NCBI GenBank assembly: GCA_015350385.1 | Contig: WNKI01000003.1 | Coordinates: 2,892,849 to 2,956,848, forward strand | Direction of reading: 5' to 3' | DNA length: 64,000 nucleotides | Source of the DNA: Aculops lycopersici | Taxonomy: Eukaryota > Arthropoda > Arachnida > Trombidiformes > Eriophyidae | Shown here: piece by piece, positions 12,210 through 22,615 of the stretch | How positions within the stretch are numbered: the stretch's first letter is position 1 | Layout of the letters: each line of letters starts with the position of its first letter | The notes under the pieces: model-generated | Told to the model about the DNA's origin: nothing | The model's database searches: none | What the model saw: only the letters and a program-made list of their open reading frames with translations | Program-made: the position numbers and the translations under genes

Positions 12210-12383
12210 AGTAGCTAATTCAGTCTGATGCAATTGTGTCTTGTTGCATCTCATTGTTTGATTATGCGGCAAACACAAATACAAATAATTTGCACGCCTC
12301 TCCAAAAGTACAAATGTAAACCTATTCAAGAAACTGGAGCGAATAATATAAATGATGCCGCCTCAAGTTTCATTCCAACTTAC

Positions 12384-13699
12384 CTGTCGCTTTTAACGCC
12401 ATTGTTGCCGTTGGCGTCTTTGCTCCCTCTATTATTGTTGCTGTTCACAACACCGTTGGGCCGACTGTAATGGCGACTCAACCACTCGCTCGTCAACTGG
12501 CTCTTGTCAATCATTTGCTGTTGGTTAATGTTGTAAAAGTCTTGATGATGTGTTAGTTGGCTTGTTGGTGTAATTGAATCCGAACGAGCTGAGAATCTTT
12601 GGTCGTGGCTTTCGTGATTGTCGCCCTCTCCAAGCGACTGCTCGAATGAGGAGGATAGTGGAAACATGTCGCCAACTTGGCTGCTGCTGTCGTCGTCGTC
12701 GTCTTCGTCCGTTTGAGTTGAATTGAAACAATTAATTCTCGACGTCGACATAGATGTCGATATTATTGCTTTGCCTCTTCCGCTTCCATCGCTACTCCTC
12801 CTACTGCCCCTCTCCTGGCTGCTCATTTGACTATACTGATAGAGAAAGTGTTTCCAAGAGTGACGAAAATCACTTAGCTTATCGCTCAGTTGCTCACTCA
12901 AACTAGACCAACTTCTAGCCAATGGACTGGAGACAGTCGATTGTTGGTGGTTATTTTGTTGCTTCCTTCTCGTCGATTTCCTCTCAAGTCGATCGCGCAA
13001 TCGGCTCAACCTTGAATTCTCCTTCATCAATCGTGTGGAATGCTGCTGCTGACTCGCCATGCTGACATTACGATCTATCTGCTGCGCACTTGTGGCACCA
13101 TTCACCTGTTGCTCAATGATTGGATCGATGGCGCTAAAGCTGGTGCTCAACGAGCGTGAGGGCAACTGATGCCGCCGATTGGAAAACTCAAACTGGTTGT
13201 GCTCATGGCTTTTCTTTTGTTGAATGTCATTGTTTATATTGTTAATCTTCTTGTTACCTCTCAAGCCTTGGCTTTCCTCGTCTACCTCACTCAGCGTCAC
13301 ACTTAGTGGCTTGTCGAATTCCATGTCGACCGAATTCGACAAGTTTGACGAGGCTAGAGTTGAGTTGGATCTATTTAATTGATACGATTGCTGGCGTAGC
13401 CTAATCAACAGGTGCTCATTATTCTTGCCCGTTGTTCTTGAGTACTGTAAGCTTGCACGACTAGTTGAGAGCCGTTCTAGCTCCGGATCTTGTGGACAGT
13501 TGAATTCATTATTGTTTCCGAATGACTTGTTCCTGCAACAATTAACTCCCCTAACACTTGTTGTCCTTCCTTCATCCAATTGATTTTTATCATTTGGGTA
13601 ATAATTTAAACTCTTCGTATTAATCGATCGGCGCTTGTCAAACTGATCGGCGGACAAATTCAGCCAACTCTCCGACCGAACGGATAAATTTGGCGCCAT
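12384..13699 (-). CDS. Fak: FAK-like gene exon 1: 5' coding exon with ATG, Ser/Asn-rich N-terminus
   Basis: An ATG at 13699-13697 opens 438 complete codons ending at a consensus donor CAG|GTAAGT (exon end 12384). It leaves two bases (AG) that join the single base G at 9779 to make Arg, so the frame runs into the kinase exon. An in-frame TGA lies five codons upstream of the ATG, supporting this start, although an AG just before the ATG could be an acceptor for an upstream exon. The encoded sequence is Ser/Asn/Gln-rich with an acidic DDDDD run and basic stretches; no FERM subdomain is visible. The link to the kinase exon rests on phase match and adjacency. The exon could instead belong to a separate transcript, but no other downstream acceptor partner was seen. 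Confidence 0.7.
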
Positions 13700-14530
13700 C
13701 TTCTCTCTGTGTCAATTCCAATTCAATTCTAGTTATTGCTGATCTACGGGAAAGGTAAATAGACTTGCTCGTTTGGGGTATCCAATTTCAACTGTCACCT
13801 CAATTCTCTTTCTTATGTTTTGTTGATTCCACTACCTCTACCGACACTAATGCTATTGCTGTTGTCTTGCTCAGCTGTTCTTTTTGGTTTAATCGTGGCC
13901 CAAAGCATGCAATGAACTTCCAAGTCTCTCACCTTTCAACCTACCGACCCAAATGCCAGCTCATTTACATTGGTACTCTTTGATGCGTCGACTCTGCTCT
14001 TGCTAGTGCTAGTGCTGCTCTTTTGGCCGACTGCTTATCTCAAAACGAAAGGCTCATCACATGACATCACATTTCGTCTCATCTCATTGTATCATTTCAT
14101 CCCCTTTCCTCATCTCGTCCTCATTGTGCCAGCCAGCTAGCGAGCAACCGTAACTTTAAATCTTGCTCACTTTCATTCGATTAGTTTCTGCTCAAATGTA
14201 CTACTGTCGCGAGAAAAAAACTCTCTCTCCCTCTCCCCTAATTTACCTGAACATGTGCGCCGCTGCTTCACAATTGTGTGACGTAACTTTCGGCTATCTT
14301 ACTGTTAATTTAGCTACAGTAAAAGCTCGTATTAGCTTGCTGAAAACTTCACGCGCTCATTTATTGTGCGTAACTAACTCGATCTTGCCACAAACGCCAC
14401 TGTTGTTGTCAACTCTCTTGCTACTGTACTGTCCGATATAATCATTACCGTTACACCCGTTCATCAAGCAGATGCTCTTTCAACAAATTGACTAAACTAA
14501 TGAGCATCATCATCATTTCCCCTTTAGTAT

Positions 14531-14564
14531 CCCTCTATCTCTCTCTCTCTCTCTCTCTCTCTTT
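14531..14564. repeat. (TC)n dinucleotide microsatellite
   Basis: Uninterrupted CT/TC dinucleotides, apart from one CTAT interruption at the left end. Confidence 0.95.
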
Positions 14565-17078
14565 GTTATAGACTATCATGAGCTCGTTGATATGAAAGGA
14601 CACACAGAGCGATCTACTCTCGCTTCCAACTCACCAAGTTGGTTAACAAACTATCTAACCAACCAACTAACTGACTTGCTCAATCTCGCCAAGATCGTGG
14701 AGTTACCTTGAGGCGAATGAGGTATGTGTTTTATTTTCACCTCCCTCCCTCCGTCAAACTTTCCCTTGATTCAACTGCGCAGTCGCCGCCCAACTAACTT
14801 GCTCGGAACCTTCCGGGGGCCAGAGAGCACCTCTTTTCGCCTGACGCCAAGATCAAGCGGAAGCAACAATATCAGTGATGCAATCTATTGTACTAAGTAG
14901 AACATTTGTAACATTTTGCTGCTTTCTGACTGCTCGTATCTTCCTGTCTCCCTCGTCTCAATGATGCTGCTTCTAATATTGACTTACTGAATCGAGATTA
15001 ATGATGATAGACAAAGAGCGGACTGATTCTCTAATTGATGGTTCACCTCAAAGAAGGTGCAACAAATAACAGAATGAACACACTCTTCCCACTCTCTGTA
15101 CATAGATTTAACCTGTACACTTTAAATTCATGTTAAATCTTGGAGAATGTTGGGATGGAGAATGTAAAATTATCCTATTCACGCGTTGATCTCGTTAGCA
15201 GTCGATTTTCTAGCTCAACTCTCTTCCAGCTGGATGATGTAACTTCTAGGAGATGATCCACTGTGTAGTACACATTAAGAGTCAAGCTAGAGAGAGAGAG
15301 TTGGGTGTAAAAAATAGAATTTGTTTCTAACTCTCTAGCTTTTCCATGTGTCGTCTTGGTTGCCTCTAGCTCAATACTAGAGCCGACATCAATGTGAGCT
15401 TGCGTCCGGACGCGCGCATAGTGTAAAGATGCGAGATGTGAATGAACGAACGAGCGACATCCGGTTCGAGTGGAGAGAGAGAGAGAGAGAGCAAGAGGGA
15501 GATGCTAAGTCGATTGCTTGCTAGTTGCATCAGACAGCTTGCTAGCCCATCTGTTAGCCTCAGTTAGCTTGATGAGGGTGGCGGTTTGCGTTGGCTGGCC
15601 GGCAGGCCGCTCGACTGACTGGCTAGCTAGCTAGCTGGCTTGGCAGTGGCATCAGTTGCAGGCGTTAGTTGCTGCATGTAGCGCAGGAGGATGGAGTTGG
15701 TTGTGTAATCGCAGCCATCGATCTTTATGGCCTCGAGAAGTGCGCTTTTGCACACACTTGACTCTCAACTCACTAGCGGGCCAGCTATCAAGCTAGCTAT
15801 CCAATGCTTTTCACTTTTCTCATAAACTCGCTCTCGATTTAACATGCAAACAAACACGAACGCGGAGAGCAGAGTTAAGCAGTTGGGACAAGTGCAGCGA
15901 CATAAGTAGTTGGAGATATGAGCATGAGTAAGTTACAGTGGGCAACGACATCGAGTCAAATGGACACGACAAATTTCTAACGCCAAGTCCATTCCAAAGT
16001 TAACGGCGAAAGACTTGCATCTTAACGGCAACCGCGACACCACATGCCGAAAAAGCGACCACACTGAAATGACGCGCTGAAATCATGTCGAGCCCATCGC
16101 CACCGCTGCAGGGAATGGACTTGGCAAGCCAGAGCTGGCGAGCTAGCCGCCAAATTTCTATTGCTGAAGCTACTGATAACGCCGCTTTTATCAGCCGGTA
16201 GTGCGCGCTACAGTTTTGCGAAAGTAGATGCTCGCAACCAGCTTACAACAAATAGATATAAGAATATTATTATTATTTTTTTTGAAAGATTCATCTTGAA
16301 ATAGGAATCGGGATAAGAAATAACAAAACACTCGCTTATGTTCAGTACGTGGCGCGTTCCCGCACACATGCTGCAATCGGAGGTCATATCGAACTACTTC
16401 AAGGCGCGAAATTCGAAAAGTTTTAGAAAACGTGGATTGCTCATATCGATTTTTGTGATCTCCTCGGCAAGACCTACTCATTGATGCATTGCATGTCCCT
16501 TTCCGAGCGTCTTCGCTGCGAGTACCTTCCTTGTTAGAGAGTCGTTCGCCACACAATCTTAGCAACTCGCATTTTGACGGACGGATCATTTAGAGCGGGC
16601 GCGTTGAGCGTTCCGACCTCCAAGGACAGCTAACTTTGTTTTGCTTCTATGTCAGTCCTAACATGCTGAGGAGACTTGACCGCAATAGATGGTATCTGTT
16701 TGGTCACCGATCAGAGAAAAAGAAGAGAAAAGGATCTTTGCGTTGATTAGTTCGAATACTACGATAAGATTCGATTTTCAGCCTCCAAACCTGAACCAAA
16801 GACTGGGGATTGCATCAGCCGTTGTATTCAAGATGCCTTCTATCCCTCAATACATTGTAGTTAGCTGGTGCCACAAGTTCTCGGTGGAGGTCAAACGAAG
16901 GTCGGAGTTATACGCTGTAAGTTGAGACAAGGTAGAGGGCGAAATTGACGCAACAGGTGGCCCCTTCGAGACTACGAGGGAAGAGGGATGGTCAGTAGAT
17001 TTATGCGCTCACTTTCGGAAACAATATCATATGATAAAGTTTGCATTCTTGGCATGATAGGAGTTAAGTTAATTTAAG

Positions 17079-17084
17079 TTTATT
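17079..17084 (-). terminator. Poly(A) signal of SLC18B1-like gene, 7 bases after the stop codon
   Basis: AATAAA on the minus strand begins 8 bases after the last base of the TGA stop (17094-17092), implying a 3' UTR of only about 25-40 bases. Confidence 0.6.
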
Positions 17085-17091
17085 CGTCTCA

Positions 17092-18447
17092 TCAAGATCG
17101 TGGCCAGTTTTGTGACCTACTGTATTGATGGGTTAGAAAGAGAGCTAGGCCCAGGATAAGCAATAGCTCGAAAATAAATAGAAAGTAAGTTCCGCTACGG
17201 TACCCAAATTTGTCCAATAGGAAGCCTCCAACTGATGGACCCAGGAAGGCGCCTATGGAGGTGGAGGTGTGATAGATTGAGGAGCAAACACCAAAGGTGG
17301 ATTTGTTATCCGGCATTTCTAATTCCTCGATGGCATACTTGAATGATCCAACCAGAGCGGCTACTAATTTAACACCTGTTCCCAATCCAATAAGAACCAA
17401 GGCAACGATTATAAGTGGTAGCGCTGGATCGTATTGAATGAACGGCAATGGTCCAATAATAACAAAGCCGGCGGCGCACATTAGACATCCAAATAAACTC
17501 AACACTCTTGTCTCGAAGACGCGACACAATTTTCCCCAAACAGGTGTTGTAATCGCGTAAATGGTACCGGTGATAACAAATATTGAACCAACAACCATAA
17601 CGCTGAGATCAAATTGTCTAAGGTGAGGCTCGAGTGTAGCTGCGTTGAAACCAATAAAAGTTAATGATGTCACAACGGCTAGCGCGTCCAGCATGATTCC
17701 TGGCGAGAAGAGGATCTTCAGGTAGCCAGCCTTTCGTTCCGTCGGATCGTGTGGAGTTTGCTCTCGACCCAAGGTGACAAAGAAGTTTAGTAGGGCGCCA
17801 AAGATGAGAAACAGGCCCAAGGTGAAGAAGGGCAACACGTAGCCCCCCAACTCGTAGAGCCAACCTCCCAAAGTTGGTCCACAAATTAGTCCCAAGCCGA
17901 AGGATGTCTCTAGTAGCGATAAAATGGTTGCTTGGTCGCTAGGGAACTCTTCTGCGGTGGCCGTGTAACTGGGCGTCGTGAACGAGGCAGCACCAACACC
18001 CTCCAAAACTCTAATAATAAATGCCGCTGCAATAAACCAACTACCATCATCAATGCGATCAATAAAACCAAATAATACTGTCATCAATCCGGTTAATAGG
18101 AGACCAAGTTGAATCCAAATTTTGGGAGGCGACCAACCGACGAGCTTGCCAACAATTGGTGATACAAATATGATTGCCAACTCGTAAACTCCAAACACTA
18201 AACCATACTCAGTTGGTGAGGCCCCCTTTTGCTCGGCTTCCTTGGGGAAGAAGGGAGCCTGAAGGGAGACACAGGCGGCGAGGAAAAAGTTTCCATAGAT
18301 GTAGGTGAAAATAACTAACAATTGTCTGGCTGTATATCGTTTCTTATGGTTCTTGAAACTTTCTTGAAATGAAGATTGCCGTTGGTCAATGGAACAGGTG
18401 TGCCTTATGAGAGTTGACCTCTCAAATGATGTGGTGGGAATGTCCAT
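17092..18447 (-). CDS. SLC18B1: MFS transporter, SLC18B1-like (vesicular polyamine transporter family)
   Basis: A complete intronless frame of 451 residues starts at ATG 18447-18445; human SLC18B1 is about 456 residues. After a cytoplasmic N-terminus of about 40 residues there are 12 hydrophobic segments in two six-helix halves. Family motifs include FFPKEAEQKGAS, EYGLVFGVYELAIIFVSPI, GKLVG (MFS motif A region), the TM4-5 stretch RVLEGVGAASFTTPSYT, and GPTLGGWLYELGGY. Known members load polyamines or monoamine-like cations into vesicles using the proton gradient; substrate here is inferred from family only. The gene is divergent from the FLVCR-like gene at 19441. A TATA box lies about 105 bases upstream, and a 60-base 5' UTR intron is possible (donor 18508, acceptor 18449). 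Lack of coding introns is unusual compared with vertebrate members. Confidence 0.9.
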   Translation of the reverse strand: MDIPTTSFERSTLIRHTCSIDQRQSSFQESFKNHKKRYTARQLLVIFTYIYGNFFLAACVSLQAPFFPKEAEQKGASPTEYGLVFGVYELAIIFVSPIVGKLVGWSPPKIWIQLGLLLTGLMTVLFGFIDRIDDGSWFIAAAFIIRVLEGVGAASFTTPSYTATAEEFPSDQATILSLLETSFGLGLICGPTLGGWLYELGGYVLPFFTLGLFLIFGALLNFFVTLGREQTPHDPTERKAGYLKILFSPGIMLDALAVVTSLTFIGFNAATLEPHLRQFDLSVMVVGSIFVITGTIYAITTPVWGKLCRVFETRVLSLFGCLMCAAGFVIIGPLPFIQYDPALPLIIVALVLIGLGTGVKLVAALVGSFKYAIEELEMPDNKSTFGVCSSIYHTSTSIGAFLGPSVGGFLLDKFGYRSGTYFLFIFELLLILGLALFLTHQYSRSQNWPRS

Positions 18448-18448
18448 T

Positions 18449-18508
18449 CTAGTGTCGTTGGTGTTTCTTCAAACTATTTTAAATTAGTTCAAGAATTTCT
18501 CTCTTTAC
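18449..18508 (-). other. Possible 60-base intron in the 5' UTR of the SLC18B1-like gene
   Basis: On the minus strand, CAAG|GTAAAG (intron start 18508) is followed by an AACTAAT branch-like element and CACTAG| (intron end 18449), one base before the ATG. The sites are plausible but untested. Confidence 0.35.
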
Positions 18509-18550
18509 CTTGAGCTATAAGTCAAATGAAGGGCACTCAAGCGATCCGAT

Positions 18551-18560
18551 TCTTTATATA
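18551..18560 (-). promoter_or_regulatory. TATA box of the SLC18B1-like gene
   Basis: TATATAAAGA on the minus strand lies about 105 bases upstream of the ATG. A pyrimidine-flanked CAT near 18528-18530, about 30 bases downstream, is a suitable start site. Confidence 0.6.
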
Positions 18561-19440
18561 GCCGCAAGATTTGGGTGAGAAAAAGAAGCTCCTAGTGGTG
18601 CATCTACCCGACGCGCTACCAGGGGTGTATACATCGAGCCCGAATCCCGTGACACAGAGTCATGAACTTGTTGGCATAGTTTTTAGGGGGAAAAACTCGC
18701 ATCTATTAGAATTATTTCTCACTGAAGTGGGTGCCACAGAACTCGCTGGCTGTGCTTTCTCCACAGAAAACCCAGCTCATGTGAGGACGTTCGCAACTGC
18801 TTTATTGCTGTCGCCGAGCAAGCTCGCTGGCTTACCAGATTTAGCTTGCCAGTGAGAGCTCCGCTGGGGCGAGCGCGCTGCAGTGCCGCTTGTTTGACTC
18901 ACCATCAACTGGCCGCAGATTTTCATCTCTCACTTTTCATCTTACCAAGTCACTAGACAGCTAGGTGATGTTGTGTCACGTTTGATGAATCTCAGTGTGA
19001 GGAGAAGAGNNNNNNNNNNNNNNNNNNNNGAGAGAGAGAGAGAGACAGTGAGTGGGAAAAAAGAGCGTCGCTTTTTTCGTATCGAGGATCTAGGGATCAC
19101 ATTGCCTTTGACAACTGGATAAGTGGACAAAGTTTTCATGAGCTACAGATCGCTCTCTCCCTCGTTTGGCCCAGACACTGGAAACGCTGATCCATGGCCG
19201 GAGATAGCCCAATAAGTGGAGTCAAGTGTATCTTTCACACTTTTATTACTGTGAATTTGTGTGTTTGAACAATTATATGCATGTACCAATCTATCTATCT
19301 CTCCCTGCCTTCGCTTTTGTTTGTGTTTAATGTCAACCAATACTAGTGCAACAAATTGCAGTTATCTCGATTGCATCGATTGAGTAGTGTCGGTGTGATC
19401 AATTGTCAAACGAGCGAGTACCGAGGATCAATTGCAAATT
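18561..19440. other. Divergent upstream region between the two MFS genes, with assembly gap
   Basis: It should contain the FLVCR-like promoter. A GA microsatellite interrupted by 20 N lies at about 19000-19045. The + frame at 18571-18855 shows no family resemblance and is not called. Confidence 0.5.
19010..19029. other. Assembly gap (20 N) in a GA microsatellite
   Basis: Twenty ambiguous bases are flanked by GAGAAGAG on the left and (GA)n on the right. The true length is unknown, since a run of exactly 20 is probably a placeholder. Confidence 0.95.
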
Positions 19441-21036
19441 ATGATTGAATTCGATAACGAGAGCAGAGCTGGCAATCGTCAGGTGCAAAATCATCACACA
19501 AACTCAATTAGAAGGCACGAAAATATTAGCAACAACAGCAGCAACAACAACAACAACAATGTAAATAGAAACTACTCAAGTCCAACGCAAGATATCAGCA
19601 GTTTAGAGGCTGACCAAAACTCAATCATAAACAACAACAACAACAATAATAGCGGCATCAGCAATGAGATTCCCACTTTTAAACTCAAATATGACAGAGA
19701 GGAAGATATCAAGCCAACCAAAAAGCGTTACGTCATTCTGTTATTGTTTTGTTTACATTCCATGATCAACGCGGCGCAATGGATTTACCTGGCCTCCATC
19801 ACAAACACGGTGGCCAAGTTTTATCAGGTGGACAATATAGCGGTCAACTGGACATCGATGATCTATATGCTAGTTTATATTCCACTCATAGTGCCGGCAA
19901 GTTGGTTGTTTGAGAGAATTGGAATGCGAAACTCAATTTTGATTGGTAGCATTGGAACAACTCTAGGCTCGGCTCTCAAGTGTTTCAGTTGTCACTCGAA
20001 TCGCTTCCACCTGTTGATGACCGGACAAACAATAGTTGCAGTCTGCCAACTTTTTGTCCTTAGCGTTCCACCTCGACTTGCCTCAGTTTGGTTCCCCGAT
20101 CACCAGGTGTCATTGGCGAATGCTTGCGGTGTTTTTGGAAACCAACTTGGAATTGCCATTGGCTTTGTATTACCTCAACTAATTATTGGCGACAAAACAG
20201 ATTCACTGGACAAAATTAGCTCCGGACTCTTCATACTATTCCTTAGTATAGCACTAGTGTCGGGAATCATCTCACTTTTAATCATGTTTATATTTGACCA
20301 GGCGCCCAATAAGCCGCCGGGAATGGCAAGATTGCAGCAAATCAAGCAGGAACAAATTGCAATAAACGAAGCGGGAACCATGCCGCTTGTTAACGAAGAC
20401 TCGCCGGAAAATGGGTACGGTTTTGGATCGCTTCTATGGGATCTGGTGACTGACAAAAACTTTTTCCTCCTCATGGTTAGCTATGGGCTGAATGTTGGGG
20501 TATTCTATGCGCTTAGCACAGTGCTCAATCAAATGATAACATCAAACAAGTGGCCAAATCCAAATACACTCGTCGGTCGCCTTGGATTGGTTATGGTCGT
20601 TTCGGGGATGTTTGGTTCAGTTATTTCTGGTTTCATTCTGGATAAAACACGAATGTATCGCCTAGTCAATGCTGGCTTGTACTCATTCTCATTCATTTCG
20701 ATGCTTTTATTCTCCATTATACTCGAAACCTACAACACCTTTGCCTTATACCTAACCGTCGCACTACTTGGCTACTTCATGACCGGCTACCTGTTGATTG
20801 GCTACGAGATGTCCAACGAAATCACGTGGCCGAGACCGGAAAGTGTCACTGCGGGCCTACTAAATTTATCCGCCCAAGTTTTTGGAGTTATCCTCACCTA
20901 CATTGGTTCCTCCATTGTTGACTCGCGCGGAAATCTAATTGCAAACACATTCTTCACTATCTCAGTTTTCGTAGGACTCATGGTAACCCTCCTAATCAAG
21001 GCGCAATTAAAACGTCAGAACGCTAGGGATATATGA
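19441..21036 (+). CDS. FLVCR: MFS transporter, FLVCR1/2-like (SLC49 family)
   Basis: A complete intronless frame of 531 residues starts at ATG 19441. The N-terminal 95 residues are Asn/Ser-rich and cytoplasmic. The core begins at KKRYVILLLFCLHSMINAAQWI, equivalent to the FLVCR TM1 motif (…NAFQWIQ…). It continues with NWTSMIYMLVYIPLIVPASW, FERIGMR, and the strongly conserved VFGNQLGIAIGFVLPQL; about 12 hydrophobic helices are seen. Vertebrate FLVCR1/2 were described as heme exporters/importers and are now linked to choline and ethanolamine transport; substrate here is unassigned. Length matches FLVCR1/2 (about 525-555). It is divergent from the SLC18B1-like gene; both lack coding introns. Confidence 0.92.
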   Translation: MIEFDNESRAGNRQVQNHHTNSIRRHENISNNSSNNNNNNVNRNYSSPTQDISSLEADQNSIINNNNNNNSGISNEIPTFKLKYDREEDIKPTKKRYVILLLFCLHSMINAAQWIYLASITNTVAKFYQVDNIAVNWTSMIYMLVYIPLIVPASWLFERIGMRNSILIGSIGTTLGSALKCFSCHSNRFHLLMTGQTIVAVCQLFVLSVPPRLASVWFPDHQVSLANACGVFGNQLGIAIGFVLPQLIIGDKTDSLDKISSGLFILFLSIALVSGIISLLIMFIFDQAPNKPPGMARLQQIKQEQIAINEAGTMPLVNEDSPENGYGFGSLLWDLVTDKNFFLLMVSYGLNVGVFYALSTVLNQMITSNKWPNPNTLVGRLGLVMVVSGMFGSVISGFILDKTRMYRLVNAGLYSFSFISMLLFSIILETYNTFALYLTVALLGYFMTGYLLIGYEMSNEITWPRPESVTAGLLNLSAQVFGVILTYIGSSIVDSRGNLIANTFFTISVFVGLMVTLLIKAQLKRQNARDI

Positions 21037-21175
21037 CGACATATCAACGAGTTCAGGTTAATGCATTAGCTCGAGCTGCTTTCCATATGCACACCACACA
21101 CAAACCTCAATGCTCACGCTTTGGCGTAGCTGGTGGCGTGGATGTCGCTAGTGGAAAACGATTAGATTTGTGTAC

Positions 21176-21181
21176 AATAAA
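21176..21181 (+). terminator. Poly(A) signal of the FLVCR-like gene
   Basis: AATAAA lies 140 bases after the stop codon, in the context ACAATAAAAATAG. Confidence 0.65.
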
Positions 21182-21864
21182 AATAGAAATATAAATCTCC
21201 CGCTGCCAACGCTGCGGCTCATGACAATCTAACTAACTGATCCGCAAGTAGACTTTAGCTCAGCTCTCTTGGTCTCTGCCTTGCATTACTTCTTCCTCTT
21301 ACCTTCTTCTTGCGCGAACCAAAGCCTTCTGGTCCGCAGGCGCAGAACACATGCATGAGGGGAAATGGAAGTCGCACAGGTGAGTCCAATATGAGCTAAC
21401 CATTCCCCTCCCCCTCCTCTTGCAATCTCAACGCACTCACCTGTTGCGCAGTGACAGGATCGCACCTGTGCGAGCCAATGCAACCAACGCTGTCGCTCTG
21501 CGTTTAGCTTGGCAAATCTTGGCTCGCAGTCGCCGATCTAACGCCAGCGAGTAAACTACATTAACGCATTGAGGGTTGATAGTAAATGGCAACTTTTTTG
21601 TCACATTCAACCTCCTCCTCGTCCTTTTACTTCTCCACGTTGCTCGTGTCGATTGAGCCAGAGATCAAGATTTGGCAAGAGATAGAGGAACAAGCTAATT
21701 ATGCTGCAAGATTTGCAACAGCACTCAGTAGTGGGAGCAACAATTAAAATATCCATTTCTTATTCTAATATTCTCCCAGCATCAAGATAAACAAATGCCG
21801 AGTTGAAATCAAAGAAAAATCTCAAAGAAAGAGATGAAAAGAGAGTAGAAATCATAGAGTAGAA
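21182..21864. other. Gene-free interval, probable promoter/5' flank of the signal-peptide exon
   Basis: No protein-like frame is present. A CACCTGTTGC word lies at 21438-21447. No clear TATA box was identified. Confidence 0.5.
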
Positions 21865-22300
21865 ATGTCACGTAGAAGAATAACAACCTGTTGCCGGGAC
21901 GAGCTAGCGCCACCGTTGACTTGTCGCATCTCGCTAGTTCCAAGCGAAAGTTGCAAGATTGAACTCAATCCAACCATCCGTTTGCCACCAATTGATTCTT
22001 TCAACTGTGATTCATCATGTAAATCAATCAATTCATCAAGCCAATCGACAACTACAACAAAAGTGGCCTCGAATTCAAGTGGCCGACTAAAGAGAAGATT
22101 GAATCAGCATCCAAGATTATCAACATCAAAATTAAATCAAAATTCAGCTGCTTGCAAGATTGACAAAATGACCAATCAGCAAGAAGAAAGAAGACCGAAA
22201 TGCAAGCTATTTGGTGGCATCAACAACAACAAGTTGCTGCTATCAGTTTTATTGTTGATCAATCTCATCAACTGTCAAGTCAGAATCTCACTCAGTCAAG
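21865..22300 (+). CDS. fw: 5' coding exon with signal peptide and splice donor; candidate first exon of furrowed
   Basis: The frame opens at ATG 21865, but the likelier start is ATG 22168. That start gives an N-region rich in charged residues (MTNQQEERRPKCKLF) followed by a hydrophobic core (LLLSVLLLINLINC), a good signal peptide; starting at 21865 would bury this core at residue 125. The exon ends with CAAG|GTAAGT (last base 22300), phase 1. No cleaved-protein domain follows in the exon. The next + strand exon recognised is the first sushi exon at about 46824, which accepts a phase-1 join (G|CA, Ala). With that join the five-exon furrowed model has an integral frame of 1971 residues and begins with the signal peptide it needs. 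The link across 24.5 kb is inference; the exon could belong to an unrecognised gene in the interval. Confidence 0.5.
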
Positions 22301-22572
22301 GTAAGTTTTGCTTTTTCTCCAGAGAGTTTCTATTGATATTTATAATACTTAGTTGAGCAATACAATGACATCTGTTGCTCCGGTATTGGATCACGCCCGG
22401 CAGCAACGAGTCAACAGGAACAACAATAACGACCACGACGACAGCCAACATCCTGGCTGTGTCCACCTGTCGCCTCGCCTGTTAGATGGCTGATGCCTCA
22501 GTTGTTGTTGCCACTAATGTTGTTGGACTAGCTTTGCTTGTATTCTCGCTGTCGCGCTTGCTCTTCACTTGG

Positions 22573-22615
22573 CGATAGATAGATAGACAGATAGATAGAT
22601 AAATGGATGGATAGA
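22573..22615. repeat. GATA tetranucleotide repeat
   Basis: Imperfect GATA/GACA/GATG units. Confidence 0.9.

Larger units (their letters stand above)
9780..12383 (-). other. Intron of the FAK-like gene
   Basis: The donor is CAG|GTAAGT at 12384/12383 and the acceptor TTTTAG|G at 9780/9779, both on the minus strand and both phase 2. The joined codon is AGG (Arg). The intron is 2.6 kb and includes a (GTT)n(GGT)n microsatellite at about 10328-10388 and a perfect 13-bp inverted repeat at 12181-12209. No coding exon was recognised inside, although a small one cannot be excluded. Confidence 0.7.
13700..17091. other. Gene-free interval upstream of the FAK-like gene and downstream of SLC18B1
   Basis: It presumably includes the FAK-like promoter. 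There is a (TC)n run at about 14531-14564 and a (GA)n run at about 15472-15491. From about 16200 to 17040 the texture changes: fewer simple repeats and short frames of more protein-like composition on both strands (for example + 16689-16925). No family was recognised there; it may be a relic of a decayed gene or transposon. A CAACAGGTGG word lies at 16950. Confidence 0.5.

Noticed and set aside
15455..15480. GGTTCGAGT, resembling a tRNA B box (also near 30415 and 58284)
   Set aside because: No matching A box or cloverleaf arms upstream at any of the three places.
16689..16925. Possible aspartic-protease fragment (LYAVS…DKVEGEIDATGG after 16900)
   Set aside because: A faint likeness to the pepsin YTVxCxKV…GG region, but neither active-site motif is found nearby, so it could be coincidence.
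18571..18855. Plus-strand frame of 94 codons upstream of SLC18B1
   Set aside because: It lies over the SLC18B1 promoter, has no recognisable domain and uses a non-ATG or weak start.
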